Position numbers and translations under genes: made by a program. Source: Clostridia bacterium (GTDB taxonomy: Bacteria; Bacillota; Clostridia; Oscillospirales; CAG-272). Taken from it: a stretch of 64,000 bases of DNA. Of this stretch, positions 42,550 through 51,450 are shown piece by piece. The notes under the pieces were generated by a model. The model was not told the origin of the DNA. It saw only the letters and a program-made list of their open reading frames with translations, and made no database searches. The stretch is taken from contig JAFTJE010000019.1 in assembly GCA_017456545.1 (NCBI GenBank), forward strand, positions 62,001 to 126,000, read 5' to 3'. Numbering within the stretch: position 1 is the first letter of the stretch; the number at the start of each line of letters is the position of its first letter.

Positions 42550-43080
42550 TTAGCCAAGAAATTTTTCCTTATACGCCGCTTTACATTTTTGTATTGCATC
42601 AACAGCAGCCTGACGACCGTCAATTTTATCAACCCTTGTAGTCTTGTTTTCAAGGAATTTATACACCTCAAAAAAGTGCTTTATTTCCTCAAACTGATGC
42701 TTGGGAAGCTCTGTAATGTCATTATAGGAATTAAGGTTAGGGTCCTTAACCGGGATGGCGATAATTTTTTCGTCAACCTCGTTTTCATCTATCATATAAA
42801 GTATTCCGATAGGGTAGCATTGAACAATAGACATGGGCTCAAGAGGTTCCTGACATATTACAAGTACATCAAGAGGGTCGTGGTCCTCAGAAAGAGTACG
42901 GGGGATAAATCCATAGTTAGCCGGATAGTGGGTTGAGGTATAAAGTATTCTGTCAAGACGCAAAAGACCACTACGCTTGTCAAGCTCATATTTGTTCTTG
43001 CTTCCCCTTGGGATTTCAATTACAGCAATAAAGTCATCGGCTGTAATTCTTTCATCATCAAAATCGTGCCAAGGATTCAT
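42550..43080 (-). CDS. ppa: Inorganic pyrophosphatase (family I)
   Basis: Soluble family I pyrophosphatase hydrolyses PPi made by biosynthesis, with Mg2+ held by aspartates in the DHDPLDVLV signature (about 66-74). EIPRGSKNKYELDKRSGLLRLDR and YPANYGFIPRTL are family blocks. At 176 residues the length is normal for a bacterial enzyme. Clostridia often use family II or membrane pyrophosphatases instead, so finding this type is slightly unusual. GGAGGT precedes the ATG, with a consensus promoter upstream. Confidence 0.95.
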   Translation of the reverse strand: MNPWHDFDDERITADDFIAVIEIPRGSKNKYELDKRSGLLRLDRILYTSTHYPANYGFIPRTLSEDHDPLDVLVICQEPLEPMSIVQCYPIGILYMIDENEVDEKIIAIPVKDPNLNSYNDITELPKHQFEEIKHFFEVYKFLENKTTRVDKIDGRQAAVDAIQKCKAAYKEKFLG

Positions 43081-43118
43081 TACATACCTCCAAATTTTTT
43101 TACTAAATTTGCATACTT

Positions 43119-43147
43119 ATTATACACTTAATATTCCCACATGTCAA
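43119..43147 (-). promoter_or_regulatory. Consensus promoter of ppa
   Basis: On the minus strand: TTGACA (43147-43142), 17 bases, TATAAT (43124-43119). Exact match to consensus. Confidence 0.88.
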
Positions 43148-43176
43148 GTGATTTTACCTTAAAAAATAAAAAAGCC

Positions 43177-43205
43177 TTGACAGGTGTCTGTTTTAATGAT
43201 AAAAT
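43177..43205 (+). promoter_or_regulatory. Extended -10 promoter of the SCP2-like/aminotransferase operon
   Basis: TTGACA (43177-43182), 17 bases, TAAAAT (43200-43205) preceded by TGA. It diverges from the ppa promoter 30 bases away. Confidence 0.8.
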
Positions 43206-43247
43206 TTATTTAAAAAAACTATACTTTTGCTTTTTTGGAGACTTAAA

Positions 43248-44003
43248 ATGAAAGATTCAAAGACTCTTGCATATATAAATCTATTCGCAATTCTTGGCTC
43301 TGTACCAAAGCTTTGTAAGGAGTGTAAGGAAGCTCGTGAGCTTATCAAGGATGATAAAATTTCAGTCGGTTTTACTGTTAAAAACGGTCCATCTGCTTCA
43401 CTGGTTTTTAACAGAGGTGAGTGTCATATGGTGGAGGGTGTTAAAAAATGCAACATTCTTCTATCATTTTCTACATGTGAAAAGTTTAACGGTATGATAG
43501 ATGGAACTGTAACTCCAATTCCTCGCAAGGGACTTCTCAAAGTTAAATTTCTGCTCAAAAAATTTATGCCACTTACTGATATTTTGTCTAAATACTTAAG
43601 AGCAACAGAAGAGGACCTTAAGGACAAGGATTTTTTCAGGACAAGCACCCTGCTAATGTTTAATGTAATTACGGAGGCAATGGCACAGATAGGTAACCAT
43701 GATAAGATAGGTAAGGCAAGTGCAAGTTATATTATAGATGGAGATGCCAAAATTAATATTGTTGGCTCAGAAAGTGCTTTTATTTCCACTAAAGATCATA
43801 TTATGACAGCTCATCACAGAGAGCCGGACGATTATGATGCTTATATGACCTTTGAAAGCCTTGAGCTCGCCCGTGATCTTTTTGACGGTAAGGTAAATGC
43901 AGTTGCCTCGGTTGGTCTGGGACAAGTGCGTGTAGGTGGTATGATATCAATGGTAGACAATCTCAATAGAATACTTGACAGAGTATCCTTCTATCTTGCT
44001 TAA
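43248..44003 (+). CDS. Protein with two SCP2-like segments
   Basis: A 251-residue protein not clearly assigned to a named family. Residues about 35-115 (KISVGFTVKNGPSASLVF ... ILLSFSTCEKFNGMIDGTVTPIP ... GLLKVK) follow the SCP2 sterol-carrier pattern, a beta sheet with a lipid-binding cleft. Residues about 170-245 repeat it loosely (INIVGSESAFISTKDHI ... MTFESLELARDLFDGKVNAVASVGLGQVRVGGM). A bound hydrophobic ligand is therefore possible. There is no signal peptide. I start at the ATG at 43248 after GGAG; an in-frame TTG at 43227 adds only seven residues. It is first in a two-gene operon with a class III aminotransferase, so the two may act on one pathway. Confidence 0.6.
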   Translation: MKDSKTLAYINLFAILGSVPKLCKECKEARELIKDDKISVGFTVKNGPSASLVFNRGECHMVEGVKKCNILLSFSTCEKFNGMIDGTVTPIPRKGLLKVKFLLKKFMPLTDILSKYLRATEEDLKDKDFFRTSTLLMFNVITEAMAQIGNHDKIGKASASYIIDGDAKINIVGSESAFISTKDHIMTAHHREPDDYDAYMTFESLELARDLFDGKVNAVASVGLGQVRVGGMISMVDNLNRILDRVSFYLA

Positions 44004-44014
44004 GGAGGTTATTT

Positions 44015-45265
44015 ATGCATAAGCTTAATGATTATACAAAGAGCAAAGAATACTTTAGGAGAGCTGTAAATGTTATCCCGTCGGGTATTTACGGACACCA
44101 GGGACCTGCCGAGGGATGTTATGTTCCTATTGAGGCTTTTCCGTTCTTTTCCGAGAGAGCACAGGGCTCTTATATCTGGGATGTTGACGGAAACCGTTTC
44201 ATAGATTATATGTGTGCATACGGTCCCAATATTTTGGGATATAATGACCCGGATGTTGACGAGGCTGCAGCTAAACAGAGAGAGAAAGGCGACTGTATTA
44301 CTTTCCCGTCCACTAAAATGATAGAATTTGCGGAGCTTCTTGTTGATACTGTTGCAAGTGCTGATTGGGCATTTTTTGCAAAGAACGGTAATGATGTTAC
44401 TACACTTGCAATAATGACAGCAAGAGCATATACAAGAAGGAAAAAGATTATTTTCTTTAAGGGTTATTATCACGGTGTTTCTCCTTGGACACAAAAAATT
44501 GACTATTCGGGTATTATCGAAGAGGATGTATGCAATAATATTTACCTTGATTGGAATGATATTACAGCAGTACAGGAAACCTTTGAAAAATACAAGGGAC
44601 AAATTGCAGCAGTAATCGGACAACCTTATATGCATGGCAATTTCCGTGATAACGAGATGCCTGAACGGGATTTTTGGAAGAAGGTAAGAAGCATTTGTAC
44701 GGAAAACGGAACAGTGCTTGTAATCGATGATGTCCGTGCAGGCTTCAGAATGGATCTTGCCGGCTCAGACCATTATTTTGGGTTTGAAGCCGACCTTATA
44801 TGCTTCTGCAAGGCTCTTGCTAACGGCTATAATGTCTCTGCCCTTTGCGGTAAGGAATTTTTGAAGAGTACCGTATCCGGTATGTCATATACGGGAAGCT
44901 ACTGGCTTTCTGCCGTGCCCTTTGCAGCAGGTATTGCGTGTATTAACAAGCTTAAGAAAATAGATGCTCCTAAAATCCTTATAGACAAGGGAATAAAGCT
45001 AAAAAACGGTCTTGTAGATGCAGCCAAAAAGTATGGCTACGATCTTCGTGTAACGGGAATAGAATCATTGTTCTATCTTCGTCTTGCTGATGATCCTACC
45101 CTTATGCTTCATCAGGAGTGGATTGCAGAGTGTGTAAAGCGAGGAGTATTTTTTACAAATCATCATAATCACTTTATTAATGCTTCTTTGTCCGATGCGG
45201 ATATAAAGGAAACTATTGATATAGCTGATGAAGCGTTTTCCGTGATTAAAAACAGACATTCTTGA
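44015..45265 (+). CDS. Class III aminotransferase (glutamate-1-semialdehyde aminotransferase-like)
   Basis: A 416-residue PLP enzyme of fold type I. SYIWDVDGNRFIDYMCAYGPNILGYNDPDV is partly the family N-terminal block (key residues W-D-x-D-G-N and D-Y), GYYHGVSPWT and VIDDVRAGFR follow, and the PLP lysine is K266 in FCKALANGYN. It resembles glutamate-1-semialdehyde 2,1-aminomutase and related transaminases, but no heme genes are near, so I do not call it hemL. AAGGAGG precedes the ATG, 11 bases after the SCP2-like gene. A terminator follows. Confidence 0.85.
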   Translation: MHKLNDYTKSKEYFRRAVNVIPSGIYGHQGPAEGCYVPIEAFPFFSERAQGSYIWDVDGNRFIDYMCAYGPNILGYNDPDVDEAAAKQREKGDCITFPSTKMIEFAELLVDTVASADWAFFAKNGNDVTTLAIMTARAYTRRKKIIFFKGYYHGVSPWTQKIDYSGIIEEDVCNNIYLDWNDITAVQETFEKYKGQIAAVIGQPYMHGNFRDNEMPERDFWKKVRSICTENGTVLVIDDVRAGFRMDLAGSDHYFGFEADLICFCKALANGYNVSALCGKEFLKSTVSGMSYTGSYWLSAVPFAAGIACINKLKKIDAPKILIDKGIKLKNGLVDAAKKYGYDLRVTGIESLFYLRLADDPTLMLHQEWIAECVKRGVFFTNHHNHFINASLSDADIKETIDIADEAFSVIKNRHS

Positions 45266-45270
45266 TATAA

Positions 45271-45303
45271 GGATAAGACGGCAGATTTCTGCCGTTTTTA
45301 TCC
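45271..45303 (+). terminator. Intrinsic terminator
   Basis: ACGGCAG pairs with CTGCCGT around ATTT, inside outer arms GGATAA/TTATCC, with a T run in the 3' arm. Confidence 0.8.
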
Positions 45304-45340
45304 GTTCATATTCTTAAAGCAACCGAAAATGTTGAAAGAC

Positions 45341-45368
45341 TTGAATTTTTCTTAAAATAGTGTAAAAT
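45341..45368 (+). promoter_or_regulatory. Promoter of the DrrAB-type transporter operon
   Basis: TTGAAT (45341-45346), 16 bases, TAAAAT (45363-45368). The start codon is about 20 bases after the -10, so the leader is short. Confidence 0.55.
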
Positions 45369-45388
45369 TGAGAAAAAAGGAGGATCAA

Positions 45389-46303
45389 ATGAGAAATATA
45401 ATAGAGATAAATCACCTTTCGAAAAACTACGGAGATGTTAAAGCAGTACAGGATTTAAGCTTCCGTGTAAAGGAAGGAGAGCTGTTCGCTTTCCTTGGTG
45501 TTAACGGAGCAGGTAAATCCACTACCATAAACATAATGTGTGCCCAGCTTACAAAGGATAGAGGGGAGATATTAATAAACGGACAGGATCTTGATAAGGA
45601 TACTGACGGAATAAAAAGAGAGCTTGGAGTTGTTTTTCAAAATTCCGTGCTTGACAGTGCTTTAAGCGTATATGATAATTTACAAAGCAGAGCATCCCTT
45701 TACGGTATTGTTGGAGAGGACTTTAAGAAAAGGATAAAGGAGCTTTCTGAACTTTTGGAATTTGAAGATCTCTACAAAAGACCTGTAGGTAAGCTTTCGG
45801 GCGGACAGAGAAGAAGAATAGATATTGCAAGGGCATTATTACATAAGCCGAAAATACTTATTCTTGATGAGCCCACAACGGGACTTGACCCACAGACGAG
45901 AAAAAACCTTTGGGATGTAATATCACAGCTCCGTAAAAATGAAAATATGACAGTATTTCTTACCACTCATTATATGGAGGAGGCAGCAGAGGCGGATTTT
46001 GTAGTAATTATTGATAGTGGTAAAATCTCTGCCGAGGGTACACCCTTGGAACTCAAAAATACATACACCGGCGACTTTATAACTATATACGGGATAGATG
46101 AAGCATCTGTTAAGTCCTTTGGCTATGAATATGAGAAAATCCGTGATGCATACAGAGTAGCAGTTCCCGACACAAGGACAGCAACAGAGCTTATAGTAAG
46201 GCATCCTGATTTATTTATGGATTTTGAAATAACAAAGGGAAAGATGGATGATGTATTCCTTGCTGTAACAGGAAAGAAGCTGACGGGAGGAGAAAATAAA
46301 TGA
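45389..46303 (+). CDS. ABC transporter ATP-binding protein (DrrA-like)
   Basis: A 304-residue ATPase. Walker A is GVNGAGKST, the Q-loop VVFQNSVLD, the signature LSGGQRRR, Walker B ILILDEPTTGLDP and the switch LTTHYMEEA. A C-terminal domain of about 85 residues (TPLELKNTYTGDFI ... MDDVFLAVTGK) is typical of DrrA and NodI. It pairs with the permease that overlaps it by four bases (ATGA), forming an ABC-2 exporter for drugs or other amphiphiles; the cargo is unknown. I use the ATG at 45389 after AAGGAGG; a TTG at 45368 overlaps the -10 element. Confidence 0.92.
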   Translation: MRNIIEINHLSKNYGDVKAVQDLSFRVKEGELFAFLGVNGAGKSTTINIMCAQLTKDRGEILINGQDLDKDTDGIKRELGVVFQNSVLDSALSVYDNLQSRASLYGIVGEDFKKRIKELSELLEFEDLYKRPVGKLSGGQRRRIDIARALLHKPKILILDEPTTGLDPQTRKNLWDVISQLRKNENMTVFLTTHYMEEAAEADFVVIIDSGKISAEGTPLELKNTYTGDFITIYGIDEASVKSFGYEYEKIRDAYRVAVPDTRTATELIVRHPDLFMDFEITKGKMDDVFLAVTGKKLTGGENK

Positions 46304-47196
46304 AGGTTACATTTACACTTATAAAGAGAAACATCAAGCTTTTCTTTAAGGATAAGGGAATGTTCTTTACAGCCCTTGTTACTCCAGCTATATTGCTTGT
46401 GCTTTATGCTACATTTTTAAGTAATGTATACAGAGACAGCTTTGTTATGAACTTCCCACAGGGTGTTCCGATACCTGAGGATATAATCGACGGTCTTGTT
46501 GGCGGTCAGCTTATTTCATCTCTTCTTGCTGTATCGTGTATTACTGTTGCTTTTTGCTCCAATTTCTTAATGGTGCAGGACAGAGCAAACGGTACAATAA
46601 AGGATCTTCGTATTTCTCCGGTAAGTTCCTATGTGCTTTCTTTGAGCTACTATATTGCTACATTGATATCCACTCTGCTTATATGCTTAACTGCGACAGC
46701 AATTTGTCTTGGATATGTCGCAATCATAGGTTGGTATATGTCCGTTGCAGATGTGTTCCTTTTACTCCTTGATGTAGTTGTGCTTGTACTTTTTGGTACA
46801 GCATTGTCCTCATTTATCAATTTCTTTTTATCCACACAGGGTCAGATATCTGCAGTTGGTACAATTATAAGTGCAGGTTACGGATTCATTTGTGGAGCTT
46901 ATATGCCTATTTCCTCCTTCAGCAAGGGCTTGCAGAGGGTGATATCCTTTCTTCCGGGAACCTACGGTACATCCCTGTTTCGTAACCATGCAATGGGAGG
47001 AGCTCTTGAAGCATTGAAGGATGAGGGTATTCCCGAAGCTGTAGTTGATGGATTAAGAGATGCTGTAGACTGTAATATCTATTTCTTTGACACAAGGGTA
47101 GAGCCATATGCTATGTACATAATTATTATTTCATCAATAGCTTTACTTGTTGGTGGATATATACTTCTTAACATCTTCAGAAAAAAGGATAAATAA
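46300..47196 (+). CDS. ABC-2 type permease (DrrB-like)
   Basis: A 298-residue membrane protein with six hydrophobic segments (about 20-40, 70-95, 110-135, 145-170, 180-205 and 270-292) in the ABC-2 arrangement. NGTIKDLRISPVSSYVLSLSY marks the conserved loop after helix 2, and GYGFICGAYMPISSF precedes a long extracytoplasmic loop. Its start overlaps the end of the ATPase gene, so the two are made together. The substrate is unknown. Confidence 0.9.
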   Translation: MKVTFTLIKRNIKLFFKDKGMFFTALVTPAILLVLYATFLSNVYRDSFVMNFPQGVPIPEDIIDGLVGGQLISSLLAVSCITVAFCSNFLMVQDRANGTIKDLRISPVSSYVLSLSYYIATLISTLLICLTATAICLGYVAIIGWYMSVADVFLLLLDVVVLVLFGTALSSFINFFLSTQGQISAVGTIISAGYGFICGAYMPISSFSKGLQRVISFLPGTYGTSLFRNHAMGGALEALKDEGIPEAVVDGLRDAVDCNIYFFDTRVEPYAMYIIIISSIALLVGGYILLNIFRKKDK

Positions 47197-47198
47197 GT

Positions 47199-47229
47199 AA
47201 AAGGAGCAGAGTAAAATCTGCTCCTTTTT
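47199..47229. terminator. Bidirectional intrinsic terminator
   Basis: A perfect 12-base stem (47199-47210 with 47217-47228) between A and T runs. It separates the permease gene from the convergent spoIIA operon; the sigF stop lies at its edge. Confidence 0.9.
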
Positions 47230-47947
47230 ATGATAGCTCTCTTCGCAGTGCTTCAAATATTTTCTTTTCCTCTCGGGATATTTTAACTTGTGTTAAGCCT
47301 AAGGCAAGAGCTGTTTTTTGCTGTGAGTATTCCTTAAGGTATCGTAAAACAACTATTTTACGCCAAAGTGGTGGGAGAGCAGAGATGGCCTGGGAGAGGG
47401 CAATATGCTCCATTCTTGTATCTATTTCGCTTTTTTCCTCGCTTAAGACATTTTCGAGGGTATAATTTTCATCATCACCACTTATAGAAGCAGAAAGAGA
47501 GCTTACCGGAGAAGAAGCATCTATGGCTACGGCTGCCTCCTCTGTAGTGAGATTGCATCTTTTTGCAAGTTCGTCTATTTTAGGCTCACAACCGAATTCT
47601 GCCACATATTTTTCTCTTTCCCTCATTAAAAGAGCCCCTTGTTGTTTATATATTCTGCTTACCTTTATAAGTCCATCGTCACGGATAAAGCGTCGTATTT
47701 CACCAATTATAAGAGGGACTGCATAGGTAGAGAATACTGTACCCTTTTCAAGGTCAAAGCTTTTTATCGCCTTGAACATACCTATCGAGCCGATTTGTAC
47801 CAGGTCATCATATTCCACACCTCTGTCACGGAACCTTAATGCAATGGAACGGACAAGACCGAGATTTTTCTCCATAAGCTCAGAAACAGCAGAATCATCA
47901 CCCGAAACAGCTCTTTGCAATAATTCCTGATTAGTATTGAAATCCAT
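47228..47947 (-). CDS. sigF: Sporulation sigma factor SigF
   Basis: Sigma-F is the first forespore-specific sigma factor. The 239-residue protein has regions 2 (DDLVQIGSIGMFKAIKSFDLEKGTVFSTYAVPLIIGEI, key residues F-S-T-Y), 3 and 4 (QQKTALALGLTQVKISREEKKI helix-turn-helix). It lies directly after spoIIAB, one base away, in the classic order spoIIAA-spoIIAB-sigF. It is held inactive by SpoIIAB until SpoIIAA is dephosphorylated. No spoVA genes follow. Confidence 0.96.
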   Translation of the reverse strand: MDFNTNQELLQRAVSGDDSAVSELMEKNLGLVRSIALRFRDRGVEYDDLVQIGSIGMFKAIKSFDLEKGTVFSTYAVPLIIGEIRRFIRDDGLIKVSRIYKQQGALLMREREKYVAEFGCEPKIDELAKRCNLTTEEAAVAIDASSPVSSLSASISGDDENYTLENVLSEEKSEIDTRMEHIALSQAISALPPLWRKIVVLRYLKEYSQQKTALALGLTQVKISREEKKIFEALRRELS

Positions 47948-47948
47948 T

Positions 47949-48377
47949 TTATTTAAGATGCTTGGTCATAAGGATGCGTACGCCTTCGTTGAGTTTTGAA
48001 CGAACATCAAGCTTATCCATAAACATTTGCATAACTGCAAAGCCCATTCCGCTTCTTTCACCTGATGTATCTGTAGTAAAAAGGGGAGTCATAGCCTCTT
48101 TAACATTTTCTATACCACATCCCTTGTCCCTTATCTCAATAATCACCGTCCTGTCACCGTAATATTTGACCCCTATGTAAACGGTACCGCTTTTGTACTT
48201 ATAACCGTGTACAATAGCGTTGGTAACAGCCTCTGAAACAGCACATTTTATATCTGCAAGCTCCTCTAAGGTTGGATTAAGCTGAGCAACAAAGGAAGCT
48301 ACAGCCTGTCTCGCCATACTTTCATTGATGGACAGTGAGGGTAAATACAGCTTCATATTATTATCACAGCATTTCAT
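47949..48377 (-). CDS. spoIIAB: Anti-sigma-F factor SpoIIAB
   Basis: A 142-residue GHKL-type kinase that binds sigma-F and phosphorylates SpoIIAA. VSEAVTNAIVHGYKY is the N box, IRDKGCGIENVKEA the G1 box, and TSGERSGMGFAVMQMFMD the G2 box. I use the ATG at 48377 because AAAGGAGA lies upstream; the next ATG at 48356 has none. This start overlaps spoIIAA by 14 bases, which suggests translational coupling to keep the two partners in balance. Confidence 0.95.
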   Translation of the reverse strand: MKCCDNNMKLYLPSLSINESMARQAVASFVAQLNPTLEELADIKCAVSEAVTNAIVHGYKYKSGTVYIGVKYYGDRTVIIEIRDKGCGIENVKEAMTPLFTTDTSGERSGMGFAVMQMFMDKLDVRSKLNEGVRILMTKHLK

Positions 48378-48714
48378 CGTAGTTGTCTCCTTTAATTTCT
48401 ATAATTCTTTCAATACCTGCCATTTCAAGTATTCTTTTGATTCTCCGTGTCGGATTATATATTATTAGCTTAGCTCCTATATCAAGAGCCTTTGTGTACC
48501 TGCCGAGAACAAGTCCAAGGCCTGAGGAATCCATAAAATCCACATTGCTTAAATCAAGAATAACAAATCTGGGTTTATTTGATAAAATAGCCTCATCTAT
48601 TCTATCTCTGACGCTTTTTGCTGTGTGGTGGTCTATATCTCCATGCATCTTTACATTAAGTGTATAGTTTGTAAGTTTTATTTCCGTTAATCGTTCCAAT
48701 AACAAAGCTTTCAC
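48364..48714 (-). CDS. spoIIAA: Anti-anti-sigma factor SpoIIAA
   Basis: A STAS-domain protein of about 113-116 residues that, when unphosphorylated, frees sigma-F from SpoIIAB. DFMDSSGLGLVLGRY contains the phosphorylated serine (one of the SS pair), and KMHGDIDHHTAKSVRDRID is the conserved first half. The start is uncertain. GTG at 48714 is only 2 bases from AGGA, while TTG at 48705 is better placed. Neither is ATG, so translation may begin weakly. First gene of the spoIIA operon. Confidence 0.92.
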   Translation of the reverse strand: MKALLLERLTEIKLTNYTLNVKMHGDIDHHTAKSVRDRIDEAILSNKPRFVILDLSNVDFMDSSGLGLVLGRYTKALDIGAKLIIYNPTRRIKRILEMAGIERIIEIKGDNYDEML

Positions 48715-48761
48715 CGTCCTTTTAATAAATTCTAATATTTATTGAGTAAAAAAACAGTCGA

Positions 48762-48790
48762 AATTTCTCATCGAAAATTGTTTTTCCATT
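48762..48790 (-). promoter_or_regulatory. Possible sigma-H-type promoter of spoIIA
   Basis: On the minus strand: AATGGAAAA (48790-48782), 14 bases, GAAATT (48767-48762). It resembles sigma-H promoters (AGGA-type -35, GAAT-type -10), and spoIIA is sigma-H-controlled in Bacillus, but both boxes have mismatches. Confidence 0.3.
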
Positions 48791-48808
48791 GACTTTTTTT
48801 GATAAATA

Positions 48809-48837
48809 TTGACATAATTGATAAGGTAAGATATAAT
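48809..48837 (+). promoter_or_regulatory. Consensus promoter of the metallophosphoesterase operon
   Basis: TTGACA (48809-48814), 17 bases, TATAAT (48832-48837). Exact consensus match. Confidence 0.88.
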
Positions 48838-48871
48838 ATATATAACCATATTATCAAAGGGGTAAAATATT

Positions 48872-49720
48872 ATGAATGAGCTTGTACAATTAAGTAAAAC
48901 CGTAATAGACATAGGGCTCAAAAAGGAATATAAATTTTTTCAAATAAGTGATGCCCATATGGCTTGTATAGATGAGAACAGCTCTGAGGCTGATTTGAAT
49001 GAGTATAAGCGTTCTCACGAGCAATGGGATGATCTTAAGATACATTATGCAGAGAGATTTGGTGAGTATTATGATGACAGATATCAGGTAGAGCCGTATA
49101 TACTTTTTGAGGCTCTTACAAACCATGCTCTTGAATTCGGTGCAGATGCTCTTATTCTTTCCGGTGACATAATGGACCGTGTAAGCGAGAGTAATATCAG
49201 ATACTTGAAAAGGTTTAAGGAGAATTACCCAATCCCTGTTATTTATTGCCCGGGTAATCATGCAAGAACTGACGAATTTGGCGTTCACCGTAAGATGTAT
49301 GAACGCTTTGAAGGACTTATTGATAATCCTGCCTTTGATGTTTTTGATTTTGATGAATTTGAAATAGTTGCAGTTGATAACGGAACAAAGGAAATAACAA
49401 GAGAACAGCTCGACAGGATGCAGGCAGAAATCAACAAGGATAAAAAGATACTTTTGCTTATCCATGCACCACTTAAGCTTGGTGAATTCGGAGAAGAGGT
49501 TGCCAAAAAGGTTAATCACTATTTTGTTATGGGCTCTCAGTATGATTCTGATGAGGCAAGGGAGTTTGTGGAGCTTATAAGAGCTAATGACACACATTTT
49601 ATAGGGGTTCTCGCAGGTCACATACACGCATCGGTTGAGTACAATATCACAGATAATCTTAAACAATATACAACCTCCAGTGCACTTATTGGCTATGGTA
49701 GGGAAATTACAATTAAGTGA
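48872..49720 (+). CDS. Metallophosphoesterase, calcineurin-like
   Basis: A 282-residue enzyme with the five calcineurin motifs in order: ISDAHM (D-x-H), SGDIMD, GNH in CPGNHARTD, LIHAPL, and GHIH in LAGHIHASV. These bind two metal ions for phosphoester hydrolysis. The substrate is unknown; no signal peptide is visible. It is first in a run with a GH20 enzyme 8 bases later, so a sugar or nucleotide phosphate is possible, but that is only a guess. AAAGGGG precedes the ATG. Confidence 0.85.
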   Translation: MNELVQLSKTVIDIGLKKEYKFFQISDAHMACIDENSSEADLNEYKRSHEQWDDLKIHYAERFGEYYDDRYQVEPYILFEALTNHALEFGADALILSGDIMDRVSESNIRYLKRFKENYPIPVIYCPGNHARTDEFGVHRKMYERFEGLIDNPAFDVFDFDEFEIVAVDNGTKEITREQLDRMQAEINKDKKILLLIHAPLKLGEFGEEVAKKVNHYFVMGSQYDSDEAREFVELIRANDTHFIGVLAGHIHASVEYNITDNLKQYTTSSALIGYGREITIK

Positions 49721-49728
49721 GGTAAATT

Positions 49729-51441
49729 ATGTACATAGTTCCACAAGTTAAAAGCTTTAACCCCTGTGAAAAATTTGTTATAGAGGGCTGTAATTTTATA
49801 TTTTCCGAAAATATAGATAATAGAGTTGTAAATCTCTCTAAAAAGGTCCCTTCTGGTAGTACAACAGTAATTATAACTGTTGCAGATGAGGGAAGTGATG
49901 CATATACTCTTAAGCTTTCACAGGAAAAAGTTGAGTTAGCTGCAAAATCCCAGGCCGGAGCATTTTACGGTATACAAACATTAAGACAGATAATTAAAAA
50001 CGGATACTGTGACGCCTGTGAGATTGATGATGCTCCTGATTTTAAGAACAGAGGTATATACTTTGATATTACAAGAGGAAGAATACCGACTCTCGAAACA
50101 CTCAAGGAGCTTGTTGACAATATTGCTTATGCAAAGGCAAATATGCTTCAGCTTTATGTAGAGCATGTTTTTGAATTTAAGGAGTATGACGGTATATACC
50201 AAAGGACAGGCTATATAACAGCAGAGGAAATTAAGGAGCTTGACAGATACTGCCACGAAAACTTTATAGATTTTGTTCCTTCACTTTCTTGCTTTGGACA
50301 TCTATATGAGCTTCTTACAAGTGACAAATATAAGCACCTTTGCGAGCTTCCCGATTATGAGCCAAAGTCTCATTATTGGAATGAAAGAATGCCTCATCAT
50401 ACTATAAATCCATCAGATCCTGAAAGCATTGAGGTAATAAAGAGCCTTATTGACCAGTATGCACCTCTATTCACAAGCAGATATTTTAATATATGCTGTG
50501 ATGAAACCTTTGATCTTGGCAGAGGCAGAAACACAGGTAAGGACAAGGCAAGGCTTTATGTGGACTTTGTTAAAAAGATAATTGCTCATGTTAAAACTCA
50601 CGGCAAGACTGCTATGATGTGGGGCGATATAATAGATCAGCATTCTGATCTTATAGGTGAGATTGACAGCGATACAGTATTTCTTAACTGGAATTACAGT
50701 GCTGAGCCTTATACAAAAATGATTTATAACTGTGCTGATAAAGGAAAAACACAGTATGTATGCCCCGGTATTACAAACTGGTGCAGTCTTATTGAGTTTA
50801 CACATATTTCTATACCCAATATTACAAAGATGGCACAGTGTGGATTTGAATGTGGAGCAGAAGGTATACTTACTACATGCTGGGGTGACCATGGTCATTT
50901 GTCTCCATACTATGCATGCTTACATGGTCTTATATTTGGTGCCGAGAAGGGTTGGAATGTAAATTCTAATAACGATGAATTCGGTGCAAAGCTTGACCTT
51001 CATTATTTTGGATATAAGGGAGCAACCGAGTTATATAGAAAAATAGCGGAGTCCCATATAGACAGATACTGGTATCATTTACTTGCTCATCATTGTGCTG
51101 ATGTTTTCAAAGAAACGACTATGAAAACCGGATTTAAGCCATCACCCGATGAGCTTACCGAATGCTTTAATCTTTGTGAATCTACAATTCCTTATCTTAT
51201 GGCTACAAAGTGGGAGAATGAAAAGGCAAGAAAAGCTCTTCTTTGTGTGGCAAATGGTGTGGAAATTATGTTGGCAATGATGATGTCGTATGTAAGCGGA
51301 GAAAAATTTGGTGTAAATATGGAAGATGTGGAAATCTGGCTCAAGGAATTTAAGGAAGAGTATCTGAGTGAAAGTAAAATGGGAGAGCTTGTTGAAACCA
51401 TTCGTGTATTTTACGCAATCGCAAAGAAATTTCTTGCATAA
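49729..51441 (+). CDS. Glycoside hydrolase family 20 (beta-N-acetylhexosaminidase-like)
   Basis: The 570-residue protein has an N-terminal alpha/beta domain (1-105) and the GH20 barrel (from GIYFDITRGRIPTLETLKEL). The catalytic Asp-Glu pair is D258-E259 in CCDETFDLGRGR, used for substrate-assisted retaining catalysis on GlcNAc or GalNAc residues. TCWGDHGH and FLNWNY are further active-site blocks. There is no signal peptide, so it acts inside on imported glycans. It follows the metallophosphoesterase by 8 bases and is followed 9 bases later by a small membrane protein. Confidence 0.88.
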   Translation: MYIVPQVKSFNPCEKFVIEGCNFIFSENIDNRVVNLSKKVPSGSTTVIITVADEGSDAYTLKLSQEKVELAAKSQAGAFYGIQTLRQIIKNGYCDACEIDDAPDFKNRGIYFDITRGRIPTLETLKELVDNIAYAKANMLQLYVEHVFEFKEYDGIYQRTGYITAEEIKELDRYCHENFIDFVPSLSCFGHLYELLTSDKYKHLCELPDYEPKSHYWNERMPHHTINPSDPESIEVIKSLIDQYAPLFTSRYFNICCDETFDLGRGRNTGKDKARLYVDFVKKIIAHVKTHGKTAMMWGDIIDQHSDLIGEIDSDTVFLNWNYSAEPYTKMIYNCADKGKTQYVCPGITNWCSLIEFTHISIPNITKMAQCGFECGAEGILTTCWGDHGHLSPYYACLHGLIFGAEKGWNVNSNNDEFGAKLDLHYFGYKGATELYRKIAESHIDRYWYHLLAHHCADVFKETTMKTGFKPSPDELTECFNLCESTIPYLMATKWENEKARKALLCVANGVEIMLAMMMSYVSGEKFGVNMEDVEIWLKEFKEEYLSESKMGELVETIRVFYAIAKKFLA

Positions 51442-51450
51442 GGAGATATT

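Noticed and set aside
44009..44635. 208-codon open frame antisense to the aminotransferase
   Set aside because: Overlaps conserved PLP-enzyme sequence and has no domain of its own.
48890..49666. 258-codon open frame antisense to the metallophosphoesterase
   Set aside because: The plus strand carries all calcineurin motifs; the opposite frame has no recognisable domain.
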